A stretch of DNA of 64,000 nucleotides from Rhizobium sullae (lineage in GTDB: Bacteria > Pseudomonadota > Alphaproteobacteria > Rhizobiales > Rhizobiaceae): contig NZ_FWER01000022.1 in NCBI RefSeq assembly GCF_900169785.1, forward strand, positions 24,946 to 88,945. The letters are read 5' to 3'. Shown here piece by piece: positions 49,664 to 59,323 of this stretch. The number at the start of each line of letters is the position of its first letter. Position 1 is the stretch's first letter. A program made the position numbers and the translations under genes. The notes beneath the pieces were generated by a model, which was not told where the DNA came from, did no database searches, and saw only the letters and a list, made by a program, of their open reading frames with translations.

Positions 49664-50629
49664 TCAAAGCATGAACGTCTTGCCGACCGCGGATGGAACG
49701 ATCCTATCGCCATAGGCAGCCGCAAGTGCGCTCACGGCGCGCCAACCCGTGCAGTGCCCGGGTGATATCAATTGCAGGTCAAACTGCGCCAGCGCTTCGA
49801 CCGTCTCCGGGATAATTGGCTCGTTGATCCCGGAGAGGTGGAAGCCGCCAAACACGCCATAGAGCGGGATATTCGGAAACCGTGCCTGGGCGTGCGTCAG
49901 AACGTTGATCAGGCCGGCGTGCGAGCAGGCGGTGAAGACGACTTGCCCCTTGCCGGCCACGTTGATCGCCACGAAACGCTCGTCCGGCATTACCTCGTCC
50001 GGCTCCCAACTGCCTGCCGCGGTTTGGCGATATTGACCGGGAAACCCGCGTTCGAACCGGGTCACGCGAGGGATTTCGCCGCTCACATAGAACGTCTCGT
50101 CAAAAAGCAGCTGCTCGTCTCGGGTAACGATGACATCGGCGCCGTTTCCGGACAGGACATCCACGCTTGGCACCAGCTCCATCGGTCGAAACTGCCCGTC
50201 GCTGGATTTGGTCGCGCGCAAAGCGAACATATCGGGATGCATGTAGGTCGGGACGGGCTGCCCACCATTGCCCATCGTAATCATCTGGAGGGCGCGCGGC
50301 ATTGCACCCGCATGATCCCAGTGACCATGCGACAGCATCACCGCGCGGACTTCCCCGAGATCGACGCCGAGCCTGACCACGTTGCGCTCAAACACCCATT
50401 CCTCGGGCCCGGTGTCGAACAGCAGCGTGCGGCTGGCGGATCCGGTCCGGGCGGCAATCAAGCAGGAAAGCCCATGCGCGGCGCAGCACAGGCAGTTCCC
50501 GGACAGCCATCGCATCCCGCGACGGCGATGGCGGGCGAACTCGGTCTCGACGAAACCAGGATTCGACGAGAGACTGTCGGTCGCGTTGTCGACCAGAAAC
50601 ATGACTTCTGCCGTGTCAACGACTCTCAT
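49664..50629 (-). CDS. MBL-fold metallohydrolase
   Basis: Zn-dependent hydrolase (321 aa). Starts at ATG 50629 (MRVVDTAEVMFLVDNATDSL). The binuclear metal motif is LSHGHWDHAGA (HxHxDH); further ligands are in FTACSHAGLINVL and the C-terminal ISPGHCTGW. VYGVFGGFHL-like sequence (YGVFGGFHLSG) is characteristic of the branch often named 7,8-dihydropterin-6-methyl-4-(ribofuranosyl)aminobenzene-phosphate synthase; that name is unlikely to be the true function here. CLCCAAHGLSCLI is Cys-rich and may bind metal. Divergent from the AraC gene. Confidence 0.9.
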   Translation of the reverse strand: MRVVDTAEVMFLVDNATDSLSSNPGFVETEFARHRRRGMRWLSGNCLCCAAHGLSCLIAARTGSASRTLLFDTGPEEWVFERNVVRLGVDLGEVRAVMLSHGHWDHAGAMPRALQMITMGNGGQPVPTYMHPDMFALRATKSSDGQFRPMELVPSVDVLSGNGADVIVTRDEQLLFDETFYVSGEIPRVTRFERGFPGQYRQTAAGSWEPDEVMPDERFVAINVAGKGQVVFTACSHAGLINVLTHAQARFPNIPLYGVFGGFHLSGINEPIIPETVEALAQFDLQLISPGHCTGWRAVSALAAAYGDRIVPSAVGKTFML

Positions 50630-50911
50630 GGAAGCCACCCGCCTGAAAACGCGTGGAGCCACTGTACCCATTTCGGGTATGCTCCGATAGGCATCCGAGG
50701 CATCTGCGTTTTCTTGTGTCGATCTTGCCGACGATCACCATGGAAGGCGATGCGAACGGGGCACTCCGATGCGGGAATAATCCGGCCGCGACGCAAGTGT
50801 AATGGCCTGCAAACTGAGCGACGGCTTCTGCCGCGCACTTGACCTCGCGACTGTCAAAATTCGGTCCTATCGGGCGGTTAGCCTCGGTTGCTCCAAACCG
50901 GAGGTATCGAG

Positions 50912-51790
50912 TTGCCAATCGACCCCCTGATAGGCAGCGGAAGCGTGAGGAGCCGGCGCGAGCGTATCAGCACCCGCGAGGCATTGCGCTGGCACGACAG
51001 CGGACTCGTCTTCGAGACCGCCGATTGGCGGAGCGAGGAAACCGAACTCGAATGGGCTGCGGACTACCATCTGTTTATTCTCACGAATTACGGATCGACG
51101 AGGGTCACGCAGGTGCGCGGCGCAGGACAGCTTGCGTTCGAAGGCCGGGACAAGCCCGGCGCCCTATCCTTCGTTCCAGCAGGCGTCGATCGCCGATGCA
51201 GCTATAAGTCAGCCGATCTCAACTATTCCGCTCTGTGGCTTAAACCCGATCTCTTGAAAGAATGGTATCTGCCTCTACCGCCCGACAGGCTGACCATCAA
51301 TGGTCACGATCCGGTGATCGCTGCGATCATGGTGGCGTTGCGCGATGAAATGCTGAGCGGCGAAATACCTGATTTAGCCTATGTCGAACAGGCCGCGCGG
51401 ATGATGATGCACCGGCTGTCGCATCTCGACCGACAAAGCCGTCCCGATGCCGGGAGGCTTTCACGGCGGGTGCTTTCCGCCGTCGATGATTATATCCGCT
51501 CCCATGTCGGCCGGAACATCTCCCTGTCCGACCTGTCCCTGGTGACCAGCATCCCGGTTGATACCTTCGCCCGGCGGTTCAAGGCGACAACCGGTTACAC
51601 ACCCTATGCCTGGATCCTGGAAATGCGCGTGAGATGCCTGACAGACCGGCTGCGCGAAAAGGACGTCGATCTCGGCTCCCTTTCGGCGGAGCTTGGCTTC
51701 TCGAGCCAGAGCCATATGACCAATACCTTCCGCCGGATGCGGGGAATCACCCCATCCCGCTATCGCCGTCAATTTCTGTCGGATTCGTGA
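50912..51790 (+). CDS. AraC-family transcriptional regulator
   Basis: Regulator (292 aa) with an N-terminal AraC_binding_2-like sensor domain (about 30-170) and a C-terminal double helix-turn-helix (about 190-285; NISLSDLSLVTSIPVDTFARRF and LGSLSAELGFSSQSHMTNTFRR). The start is TTG at 50912 (LPIDPLIGSGS), chosen because GGAGG lies seven bases before it; the frame begins at another TTG at 50888 without such a site. It lies 81 bases upstream of the molybdenum enzyme genes on the same strand, so it probably controls them. Confidence 0.92.
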   Translation: MPIDPLIGSGSVRSRRERISTREALRWHDSGLVFETADWRSEETELEWAADYHLFILTNYGSTRVTQVRGAGQLAFEGRDKPGALSFVPAGVDRRCSYKSADLNYSALWLKPDLLKEWYLPLPPDRLTINGHDPVIAAIMVALRDEMLSGEIPDLAYVEQAARMMMHRLSHLDRQSRPDAGRLSRRVLSAVDDYIRSHVGRNISLSDLSLVTSIPVDTFARRFKATTGYTPYAWILEMRVRCLTDRLREKDVDLGSLSAELGFSSQSHMTNTFRRMRGITPSRYRRQFLSDS

Positions 51791-51871
51791 TAATCGCCCG
51801 GAAACCTGCAAGAAAGAGGACGATCCGCATCCCAACTTCGCTTTCGTCGCACTTGATCGAAGGAGTTTTGG

Positions 51872-52531
51872 ATGACGCCGAAGTGCCCAACAGATCACCC
51901 TGCTGTTTTGGAGACGACCCGCCGGGATCTGCTTCTGGCGAGCGGTGCGGCTGCCGTTGCCACTGCCTTTCCACCTGGAGTGAACCAGCTTCATGCGCAG
52001 GAGGCATCGCAGGCGTTTGAGCCCATACCGCTCAGGCTGTCAGTCAACGCCAATCCCGTTGAACTGACTGTCGATCCGCGCATGAGCCTTCTCGACATGC
52101 TGCGGGAAGAGCTCGGCCTGACCGGGACCAAGAAAGGCTGCGACCATGGCCAGTGCGGCGCCTGTACGATTCTTCTCAACGGCCGCCGCATTAACGCATG
52201 CCTGACGCTTGCCGTCATGCATGAAGGCGACGAAGTTCGAACGATCGAGGGGATCGGCGAACCGGGCAAGCTGCATCCTCTGCAGACGGCTTTCGTGGCG
52301 CGCGACGGCTACCAATGCGGCTACTGCACGCCCGGCCAGATCTGCTCGGCGCTCGGCATGATCGAGGAGGCAAAGCAGGGCTGGCCGAGCCACGTCAGCG
52401 CCGATGTCGCACAGCGCGATATTGCTCTCATTGAAGCCGAGATCCGCGAACGCATGAGCGGCAATATCTGTCGCTGCGCCGCCTACCCCAACATCGTCGC
52501 CGCCATTCGCGACGTGGCCGTGGAGGCTTGA
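51872..52531 (+). CDS. paoA: Aldehyde oxidoreductase 2Fe-2S subunit, PaoA type
   Basis: Small iron-sulfur subunit (219 aa) of a periplasmic molybdenum hydroxylase that oxidises aldehydes to acids. Tat signal: TTRRDLLLASGAAAVATA with the RRDLLL motif at residues 17-22. Cluster 1 cysteines: CDHGQCGACTILLNG and NACL; cluster 2: YQCGYCTPGQICSA and NICRCAAYPNI. Length and signal match E. coli PaoA (YagT). Start ATG 51872 follows AAGGAGTTTTGG. The gene abuts paoB with one base between. Confidence 0.95.
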   Translation: MTPKCPTDHPAVLETTRRDLLLASGAAAVATAFPPGVNQLHAQEASQAFEPIPLRLSVNANPVELTVDPRMSLLDMLREELGLTGTKKGCDHGQCGACTILLNGRRINACLTLAVMHEGDEVRTIEGIGEPGKLHPLQTAFVARDGYQCGYCTPGQICSALGMIEEAKQGWPSHVSADVAQRDIALIEAEIRERMSGNICRCAAYPNIVAAIRDVAVEA

Positions 52532-52532
52532 G

Positions 52533-53519
52533 ATGCGAGGCTTTACCTACGAACGCGCGGCTGACGTCGCCGCCGCATGCGCGTCGGTGGCTGGCGATCC
52601 CCACGCCAGGTTCATCAGCGGTGGAACCAACCTGCTGGATCTTATGAAACTCGGCGTCGAGCGGCCGGCTCATATCGTCGATATCAGCCGTCTGGACCTG
52701 AAGGATATTACGGAGACGCCGGACGGCGGTCTGAAGATCGGTGCGCAGGCGTTAAACAGCGATGTTGCCGCCAACCGGCGCGTGCGGGAGCGCTATCCCC
52801 TGCTTGCCCAGGCATTGCTTACGGGTGCCTCCGGCCAGATCCGCAACAAAGCGACAACCGGCGGCAATCTTCTCCAGCGCACCCGCTGCCCCTATTTCTA
52901 TGACACGCGGATGTCCTGCAATAAAAGGTCCCCCGGGGCAGGCTGCGCTGCGCTTGAAGGCCTGAACCGCAACCATGCCATACTGGGCGCCAGCCAGTCC
53001 TGCATCGCCACGCATCCCTCCGACATGGCCGTTGCCCTGACAGCGCTCGGAGCCAGCATCGAAATCGCCGGCAACCGAACGGAGCGGCGGACCTTGCCTG
53101 TCGGCGATCTTCATCGCCTCCCCGGCCAGACCCCTGATGTTGAGAACAACCTTGAGCACGGCGAAATGATCACCGCCGTGATGCTTCCGCCGCCGCCTGC
53201 GGGCCGTCAGCTCTACCGGAAAGTGCGCGACCGTGCGTCCTATGCCTTCGCTTTGGTTTCTGTCGCGGCCATTGTGGCCACCCAGGACAATCGGATTGCC
53301 TCCGGACGCATCGCACTGGGCGGCGTTGCACCAAAACCCTGGCGGACAGAAGAGGCAGAAAAAACCATGGGCGGCCAGCCGCTTACGAAGGAAACTTACG
53401 ATTCCGCAGCAGGTGTCCTGCTTCAGGGCGCACAGGGCTACGGACACAATGATTTCAAGATCGAACTGGCCAGGCGAACGCTACGCCAGACCCTGGCGGC
53501 TTCAGCCGGTCAAGCTTGA
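52533..53519 (+). CDS. paoB: Aldehyde oxidoreductase FAD subunit with 4Fe-4S cluster, PaoB type
   Basis: FAD-binding subunit (328 aa). N-terminal FAD segment FISGGTNLLDLMK and TTGGNLLQRTRCPYF. Cysteines that would bind the additional 4Fe-4S cluster typical of PaoB are at TRCPYFYDTRMSC, GAGCAALEG and SQSCIATHPSDM, with the conserved spacing. C-terminal CO_deh_flav_C-like domain with YRKVRDRASYAFALVSVA. Middle gene of the operon; it ends 9 bases before paoC. Confidence 0.95.
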   Translation: MRGFTYERAADVAAACASVAGDPHARFISGGTNLLDLMKLGVERPAHIVDISRLDLKDITETPDGGLKIGAQALNSDVAANRRVRERYPLLAQALLTGASGQIRNKATTGGNLLQRTRCPYFYDTRMSCNKRSPGAGCAALEGLNRNHAILGASQSCIATHPSDMAVALTALGASIEIAGNRTERRTLPVGDLHRLPGQTPDVENNLEHGEMITAVMLPPPPAGRQLYRKVRDRASYAFALVSVAAIVATQDNRIASGRIALGGVAPKPWRTEEAEKTMGGQPLTKETYDSAAGVLLQGAQGYGHNDFKIELARRTLRQTLAASAGQA

Positions 53520-53528
53520 GGACCATTC

Positions 53529-55775
53529 ATGACGCAGACAAGCCAATCGCAAAATAGGTCGTTCATCGGACAACCGATGAACCGGATCGATGGTCCTCTC
53601 AAGGTGAGCGGCCGCGCGACCTATGCCTACGAGCAGCCGCACGGCGAGCCACTTTACGGCGTGCTTCTCGGTGCCAGTATCGGCAAGGGCCGGATCGCCA
53701 GGCTTTCCGTTGCGGCAGCCGAAGCCACGCCCGGCGTGCATCTCGTCATGACCCACCGCAACGCGCCTGCCCAGGCGCCGTTCGGAGAGCCGACCGTCCG
53801 GCCGGGCGTTCAGCGTCCCCGGCCGGTCGTCTTCCAACCGGAGGTCCGCTATTTCGATGAGCCGGTAGCGCTCGTCGTTGCAGAAAGCTTTGAGATCGCC
53901 CGGGCGGCAACAGAGGAGATCGAGATCGAATATCGCGAAGCGGGCGGAACTTTCAGCCTCGACGACGCGCGCGAGGCTATCTACGCGCCGGCGATGGCCA
54001 ATGCCGGTCTTGCCACCGACAGCGTGCTCGGCGATCCCGACGGCGCATTTGCCGCCGCTCCTGTCAAATTCGATCAGACCTACACGAACGCCTTCGAGCA
54101 CCATGCGCCGATGGAGCCGCATGCCGCGCATGCAATCTGGGACGGCGATCAAGTGACGATCTACACCTCCGCGCAAACCCCGGCGCAGATCAAGGATGGT
54201 GTTTCCAACACGCTGCAGATTCCGCCCGAAAACGTTCGCGTCATCTCGCCGTTCATCGGCGGCGGTTTCGGTTCTAAGCTGATCGCGCATGCCGAAATTA
54301 TCTCGGCCGTGCTCGCCGCTCGGATGCTGAACCGCCCGGTGAAGGTGGCGCTGACGCGCCAGCAGATGTTTGCCAATGCCGGTCACCGGCCGATGTTCGA
54401 ACAGCGCTTCCGCATCGCTGCCGACACTGGCGGGCGGCTCATCTCCTTCAGCCATGATTCACTCTGCACAACGTCGCGTTTCGAAGAATTCGCCGAACAG
54501 GCGGCCACCGCCTACCGGAGCATGTATGCGGCTCCCAATCGGGCGACACGCCACCGTCTAGCACCGCTTGATATCAATCGCGGGGAATGGATGCGCGCAC
54601 CGGGTGAAGCACCCGGACTGTTGGCGGGCGAATGCGCCATGGACGAATTGGCAGAGCAACTCGGTATCGACCCTATCGAATTCAGGATCCGCAACGAACC
54701 GGAGCGCGACCCCGAACGCGACGTCCCCTTTTCGACCCGGGGTCTGGTGCAGTGCATGCGGGAAGGTGCTCAACGTTTCGGCTGGAACAGGCGCGTCGCC
54801 AAACCGGCAAGCGTGATGGAGGGCCGCAAGCTGATCGGTATCGGCATGTCCGCCGCCATCCGCCCGAACCTGATCGGGCCGGGCGCCTGCCGCGTCAGGA
54901 TCCATGCCGACGGGCGCCTGACCGTCGAACTCGACATGACGGATATCGGTACCGGCACCTACACGATCCTCGCCCAGATCGCCGCCGACAGCATGGGCCT
55001 TCCCATCGATCGCGTCGGGGTCGCGCTCGGTGATACCCGATTTCCGAAAACCTCCGGTTCCGGCGGCTCGTGGGGATCGGGCAGCACGGGGGCGGCGCTT
55101 CATGATGCATGCCGTCTTCTCAAGGAACAGATCACCACTGCCGCGCGCGCGATGTCCAATTCGCCTCTCTTCGGTGCGACTGCCGAAAACGCCCTCTTTT
55201 CGGGGAGCCGCGTCACGATCGGCGACCGGAGTGCTGCTCTGACCGAAATCCTCACCGTGGTCGCACCGAAGGGTCTGTCGGCGGAAGGCAAGGTCGAACG
55301 TGGGCAGGCGCTTAAAGACTTTTCCCAGCATACCTACGGCGCGCATTTCGCCGAGGTTTCCGTCGATGCGGATACTGGCGAAATCCGGTTGCGCAGGATG
55401 CTCGGCGTTTTTGCCGCAGGGCGGATCCTCAACCCGAAAACCGCACGCTCACAGATCATCGGCGGCATGATCTGGGGTGTCGGTTCGGCCTTGATGGAAG
55501 AAGGCGGGCTCGATCCGCGTTACGGCAACTTCCTCTACAGCGACCTCGCCAACTACCACGTGCCGGTCCATGCAGACATTCAAGACATCGACGCCGTCTT
55601 CCTCGACGAATATGACGACAAATCCAACGTCTTCGGATCCAAGGGCATCGGAGAGCTCGGCATTTGCGGAGCCGGCGCGGCTTTGGCAAACGCTGTTTAC
55701 AACGCGACCGGATCGCGTATCCGCTCGTTTCCGATCACCGTCGAGAACGTACTGCCGGGATTGCCGGATGCTTAA
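53529..55775 (+). CDS. paoC: Aldehyde oxidoreductase molybdenum-binding subunit, PaoC type
   Basis: Large catalytic subunit (748 aa) binding molybdopterin cytosine dinucleotide. N-terminal a/b hammerhead domain (RIDGPLKVSGRATYAYE near 18), moco-contact segment PFIGGGFGSKLIAHAEI near 245, TSGSGGSWGSGSTGAALHD near 505, and the catalytic Glu in KGIGELGICGAGAALANAVY near 715. Matches E. coli PaoC (YagR) in length. No PaoD/XdhC-type insertion chaperone is encoded in the window, so it must come from elsewhere. Confidence 0.95.
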   Translation: MTQTSQSQNRSFIGQPMNRIDGPLKVSGRATYAYEQPHGEPLYGVLLGASIGKGRIARLSVAAAEATPGVHLVMTHRNAPAQAPFGEPTVRPGVQRPRPVVFQPEVRYFDEPVALVVAESFEIARAATEEIEIEYREAGGTFSLDDAREAIYAPAMANAGLATDSVLGDPDGAFAAAPVKFDQTYTNAFEHHAPMEPHAAHAIWDGDQVTIYTSAQTPAQIKDGVSNTLQIPPENVRVISPFIGGGFGSKLIAHAEIISAVLAARMLNRPVKVALTRQQMFANAGHRPMFEQRFRIAADTGGRLISFSHDSLCTTSRFEEFAEQAATAYRSMYAAPNRATRHRLAPLDINRGEWMRAPGEAPGLLAGECAMDELAEQLGIDPIEFRIRNEPERDPERDVPFSTRGLVQCMREGAQRFGWNRRVAKPASVMEGRKLIGIGMSAAIRPNLIGPGACRVRIHADGRLTVELDMTDIGTGTYTILAQIAADSMGLPIDRVGVALGDTRFPKTSGSGGSWGSGSTGAALHDACRLLKEQITTAARAMSNSPLFGATAENALFSGSRVTIGDRSAALTEILTVVAPKGLSAEGKVERGQALKDFSQHTYGAHFAEVSVDADTGEIRLRRMLGVFAAGRILNPKTARSQIIGGMIWGVGSALMEEGGLDPRYGNFLYSDLANYHVPVHADIQDIDAVFLDEYDDKSNVFGSKGIGELGICGAGAALANAVYNATGSRIRSFPITVENVLPGLPDA

Positions 55776-55880
55776 CGTTGAGCCAGACGTTTCAGCAGAA
55801 ATCGTAAAATCAATCCTGGGAAGGTTGTTTTAGTAACAGATAAACTTTTTGAGTGCATGGTCCCCATGAGAGGGCGGGCC

Positions 55881-57581
55881 ATGAAGAGAACTCAAATTAC
55901 GTCACACATTACGATCGTCTTGACGCTCGTAACGGCCATCACCGCGGTTTTGATCGCGGGCTTTGCGTGGCTTGCCTCGACGAAGGTCGACGACCTCTCT
56001 CTCATAAGACAGGCGGACTTCGTCACGCAGGGTCTTCAACAGCAGATCAACGCGGTCCCGCGTGAGCAGGAAAGCGTTACCAAATGGGACGACGCGGTCC
56101 TCTACGGCAAGATGCGCAACCACGACTGGCTGCTGGAAAACATCGGCAAATGGACGCATGACTACTTCGGCCATGACCGCACCTATGTTTTCGATGACAC
56201 CGATCATCTCATGTTCGCGATGCGCGACGGTATCGATGTTCTTTCGCCATCACTCGGCGACGACCATGATCCGGTAGCACGCCTCGCCGCCGAGATGCGG
56301 TACGCACTCAAGGAACGGCTGCAGGCGAGCGATCCTGCGCCGATTGCCGATGTCGCCAGCACCAAGGTCGTCGATATAGTGGGCAGGCCTGCCGTCATCA
56401 GCGCCCGGCCGATCATTCCAAGTTCAGAGCGAATGACGGTCGAAGCCGGGTCGGAGTTCATCGCCATCGCCGTGAAATTTCTCGACGCCTCTCCAATCGA
56501 GCACATCGCCCACTATGCGCGTCTCGACGGCTTGCACTATGCGCCTGCCGGCAAAGAGGCGGGCGAGGCCAGAATTCCCGTCATCTCTGCGAGTGGAGCA
56601 ACGCTGGGTCATCTTACCTGGGAGCCGATCAAGCCCGGCCTGATGCTTCTGGAGCAAATTGCGCCGGCAAGCATAATCGGCATGTTTATCGCAATGGGAG
56701 TCGTCCTGTTCCTTGGCCAGGGATTGCGCAGGACATCGTTGAATCTCATCGAAAGCAAGGCGCAACTCCTTGTGCACCGCGACCACCTCGAAGAAACCGT
56801 AAGACTGCGCACCGGCGAGATCGAGAGGCAGCGGCAGGAGCTTGATCGATTGCTCGCCCAGGAACGGCAGGTCAACGCGCTGCAAAGGCAGTTCGTGACG
56901 ATGGCGTCGCACGAGTTCCGCACGCCGCTTGCCATCATTGATGCAGCTGCCCAGCGCCTGACGCGGACGAAGGGGGAGCTGAGCCCCCAATACATCTCGG
57001 AGAAGTCGGGCCAGATCAGAAGCGCCGTATTGCGCATGGTCGATTTGATGGAAAGCATCCTTGCGGCCGGCCGCCTTGAGACTGGGCGCATCTCGCTTTC
57101 GCTTGCGGACTGCAATCTCATCGACGTGATCGCCTCGTGCTGTGCAAGACAAAAGGAAATCAGCAAGGATCATGTGTTCCGTACAAACCTTGGCGAATTG
57201 CCTGCGACCATGAAAGCCGATCGTGCAGCGCTCGAACAGGTATTCACCAATCTGCTCTCCAATGCGGCAAAGTACGCACCCCACGCGCCTGACATTCACA
57301 TTCGCGGCTGGGCCGACGAACGATTTTCTTACGTATCGGTTTCAGATCAGGGGATTGGAATCGATACCGACGACTTGCCAAAATTATTCCAACCCTATTA
57401 TCGGGCTCGAAGCGCCACAGGGATTGCAGGCACCGGTATCGGGCTGAACATCGTCAAACAAATCGTCGAGTTGCATGGTGGCACTGTTACCGTCAGCAGC
57501 GCCCTCGGCCATGGAACGACTTTCACTGTAGCCCTCCCGCGGGAAGGTGCCGCGTCTTTGACGACGCCGCAGGCAGCATAG
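55881..57581 (+). CDS. Membrane sensor histidine kinase with CHASE4-like domain
   Basis: Sensor (566 aa). Helix 1 spans about residues 8-30, the periplasmic CHASE4-like domain about 35-255 (VTKWDDAVLYGKMRNHDWLLENIG is diagnostic, in part), helix 2 about 262-285, then a coiled coil 300-340. The HisKA helix has FVTMASHEFRTPLAIID, and the ATPase domain has FTNLLSNAAKYAP (N box), DQGIGID (G1) and GTGIGLNIVK (G2). Start ATG 55881 is preceded by GAGAGGG; ATG 55857 is an alternative. Partner is the receiver protein 16 bases downstream. Confidence 0.93.
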   Translation: MKRTQITSHITIVLTLVTAITAVLIAGFAWLASTKVDDLSLIRQADFVTQGLQQQINAVPREQESVTKWDDAVLYGKMRNHDWLLENIGKWTHDYFGHDRTYVFDDTDHLMFAMRDGIDVLSPSLGDDHDPVARLAAEMRYALKERLQASDPAPIADVASTKVVDIVGRPAVISARPIIPSSERMTVEAGSEFIAIAVKFLDASPIEHIAHYARLDGLHYAPAGKEAGEARIPVISASGATLGHLTWEPIKPGLMLLEQIAPASIIGMFIAMGVVLFLGQGLRRTSLNLIESKAQLLVHRDHLEETVRLRTGEIERQRQELDRLLAQERQVNALQRQFVTMASHEFRTPLAIIDAAAQRLTRTKGELSPQYISEKSGQIRSAVLRMVDLMESILAAGRLETGRISLSLADCNLIDVIASCCARQKEISKDHVFRTNLGELPATMKADRAALEQVFTNLLSNAAKYAPHAPDIHIRGWADERFSYVSVSDQGIGIDTDDLPKLFQPYYRARSATGIAGTGIGLNIVKQIVELHGGTVTVSSALGHGTTFTVALPREGAASLTTPQAA

Positions 57582-57597
57582 AATAAGGAGAAGAAAG

Positions 57598-57999
57598 ATG
57601 ATCACTATATTGTGCGTCGAGGATGAAGCTGACATCCGCAAGCTAATTGTCGAAGAACTGAACGAAGCTGGATTTGCCACCCTTGAAGCAGCCAATGGTC
57701 AGGAAGCGCTGGAGACCATCCTGTCGAAATGGCCCGATATCGTGATCACCGATATTTCTATGCCAATCATGGACGGCCATCAGCTGCTCGCCGAGATCCA
57801 GGTCAATCATCCGCAGTTTTCCAACATCCCGTTCATCCTGCTGACGGCACTCACCGACCGGGAGAACATGTTGACCGGTCTTCGCGCGGGAGCGGCGGAT
57901 TACCTGACGAAGCCCATCGACTTCGACATATTGCTTGCAAAAGTTTCAGGCTGCGTCACCCGAATTGAAAACGATAAGGCGGCCGGCCGGACGTTCTGA
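57598..57999 (+). CDS. Stand-alone receiver (single-domain response regulator)
   Basis: Single REC domain (133 aa) without output domain. Acidic pocket CVEDEADIRKL, phosphorylation site Asp52 in DIVITDISMPIMDG, Thr/Lys switch residues in ILLTALTDRENM and DYLTKPIDFD. Follows the kinase by 16 bases with AAGGAGAAGAAAG before the ATG. A lone receiver must pass the signal by phosphotransfer, allostery or binding to another protein; the target is not in the window. Confidence 0.94.
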   Translation: MITILCVEDEADIRKLIVEELNEAGFATLEAANGQEALETILSKWPDIVITDISMPIMDGHQLLAEIQVNHPQFSNIPFILLTALTDRENMLTGLRAGAADYLTKPIDFDILLAKVSGCVTRIENDKAAGRTF

Positions 58000-58258
58000 T
58001 TGCGTCCACCGCTTTCCTCTACACTGCGAATGCTGGCTGCCTCGTCAGGCTATGGTCTTTCAAAAGCCATAAAGCTGCGGAGGCTGGTGGCTGCGCAGAG
58101 AGATCAGACATGATCGTCGCCGGCCGCTTGGCGTCAGCGTCTCTGTAACGGCGGCTTTTCTACCTTTTGAAAAGCTGCTCTTGCCCGAACGGGCATGCCA
58201 TAAGGACCTGACTGAGAAGGTTCGCCGTGACCAAAGCAGACGTGCGAGGTTCAATGCG

Positions 58259-59323
58259 ATGCATTCCATGCAAGATCATGTTCCGGTTTCCATTATCATC
58301 GCGAACTATAACTATGCGCGCTTCTTAAAGCGCTGCATCGATAGCGCACTGGAACAAAGCCACGATAGCGTAGAGGTCATAGTTGTCGATGACGCATCAG
58401 CTGACGACAGTGCCGGTGTCATTGCCGCATATGGGTCCCGGATCAAAGGTCTTCTAAAAGAGCGCAACGGCGGTCACGCGGCAGCGTTCAACACGGGATT
58501 TTCGGTCAGTCGCGGCCAGATCGTCCTGTTTCTCGACGCCGACGACTATCTTTATCCGAACGCGGTATCGGAAATCGTCGAAGCTTGGGACGGCGATACC
58601 GCCCAGGCGCAATTCAGGTTGCACATCGTCGACGAGCGCCAACGCGTCAAGGATGTGTTTCCGGCTGAGGAATTCCCGTTCGATTCAGGCGATGTCACCC
58701 CACAGCTATTGCAGAAAGGCCGGTATCAGACCACGGTTACAAGCGGCCTGGCCTTCCGGCGTTCGGCTTTGGAGGCGGTCATGCCTATCCCCGAGACGGA
58801 CTTTCGCCAAGGGGCGGACGGATATCTCGTCACCGTGGCGCCTCTCCATGGAACGGTGACGTCGATCGATTCCTGCCTCGGTGCTTACCGCATGCATGGC
58901 GCCAATCATTCCGTCTTTGCAGAAAAACTCGGCCAGCGGGCGCGCTGGCGGGTAGAGCACGACTTTCGCCGGCTGGAAGCCTTGTCCAGTCAGGCCGCTG
59001 AAGTCGGCCTGACTGTGCCGCCCGACGTCAGCCTTCATGACACGGTCCATCTGGAAGAGCGCCTGGCATCGCTTTGCATAGACCGTGACCGGCACCCGGT
59101 ACCCAATGACTCCAGGCACACTCTCGGCGCTGCGGGCGCAGTCGCCAGCCTGGAAATGAATGTATCCTTAAGACGCCGTGCCGTGCTGGCGGCCTGGTTC
59201 CTCTCCGTCGGCTTCCTTCCCCGGCGCATGGCAAAAGCGCTCTTGTCGTGGAAGCTCGTCGCCTCCTCCAGACCTGCCTTCCTGCTGCGCCTGTCGAAGA
59301 CCATCCGCCATGCCATGGGATAG
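58259..59323 (+). CDS. Family 2 glycosyltransferase
   Basis: GT-A fold glycosyltransferase (354 aa) for surface polysaccharide or another glycoconjugate. VSIIIANYNYARFLKRCIDS near 10-30, VEVIVVDDASADDS near 42, NGGHAAAFNTGFSVSRG near 75, the DxD-type metal motif FLDADDYLYPN near 97, and an acceptor segment GADGYLVTVAPLHG. C-terminal 60 residues are basic and hydrophobic and may touch the membrane. Start ATG at 58259 is chosen over 58268 because of the GAGG upstream. Opposes the pyruvyltransferase operon. Confidence 0.9.
   Translation: MHSMQDHVPVSIIIANYNYARFLKRCIDSALEQSHDSVEVIVVDDASADDSAGVIAAYGSRIKGLLKERNGGHAAAFNTGFSVSRGQIVLFLDADDYLYPNAVSEIVEAWDGDTAQAQFRLHIVDERQRVKDVFPAEEFPFDSGDVTPQLLQKGRYQTTVTSGLAFRRSALEAVMPIPETDFRQGADGYLVTVAPLHGTVTSIDSCLGAYRMHGANHSVFAEKLGQRARWRVEHDFRRLEALSSQAAEVGLTVPPDVSLHDTVHLEERLASLCIDRDRHPVPNDSRHTLGAAGAVASLEMNVSLRRRAVLAAWFLSVGFLPRRMAKALLSWKLVASSRPAFLLRLSKTIRHAMG

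Noticed and set aside
53502..55346. Minus-strand frames across the PaoC gene
   Set aside because: Shadows of high-GC coding DNA; the plus strand carries an unmistakable molybdenum hydroxylase.
58182..58195. Palindrome TGCCCGAACGGGCA before the glycosyltransferase gene
   Set aside because: Short and solitary; no regulator or promoter context makes it more than a chance GC-rich palindrome.
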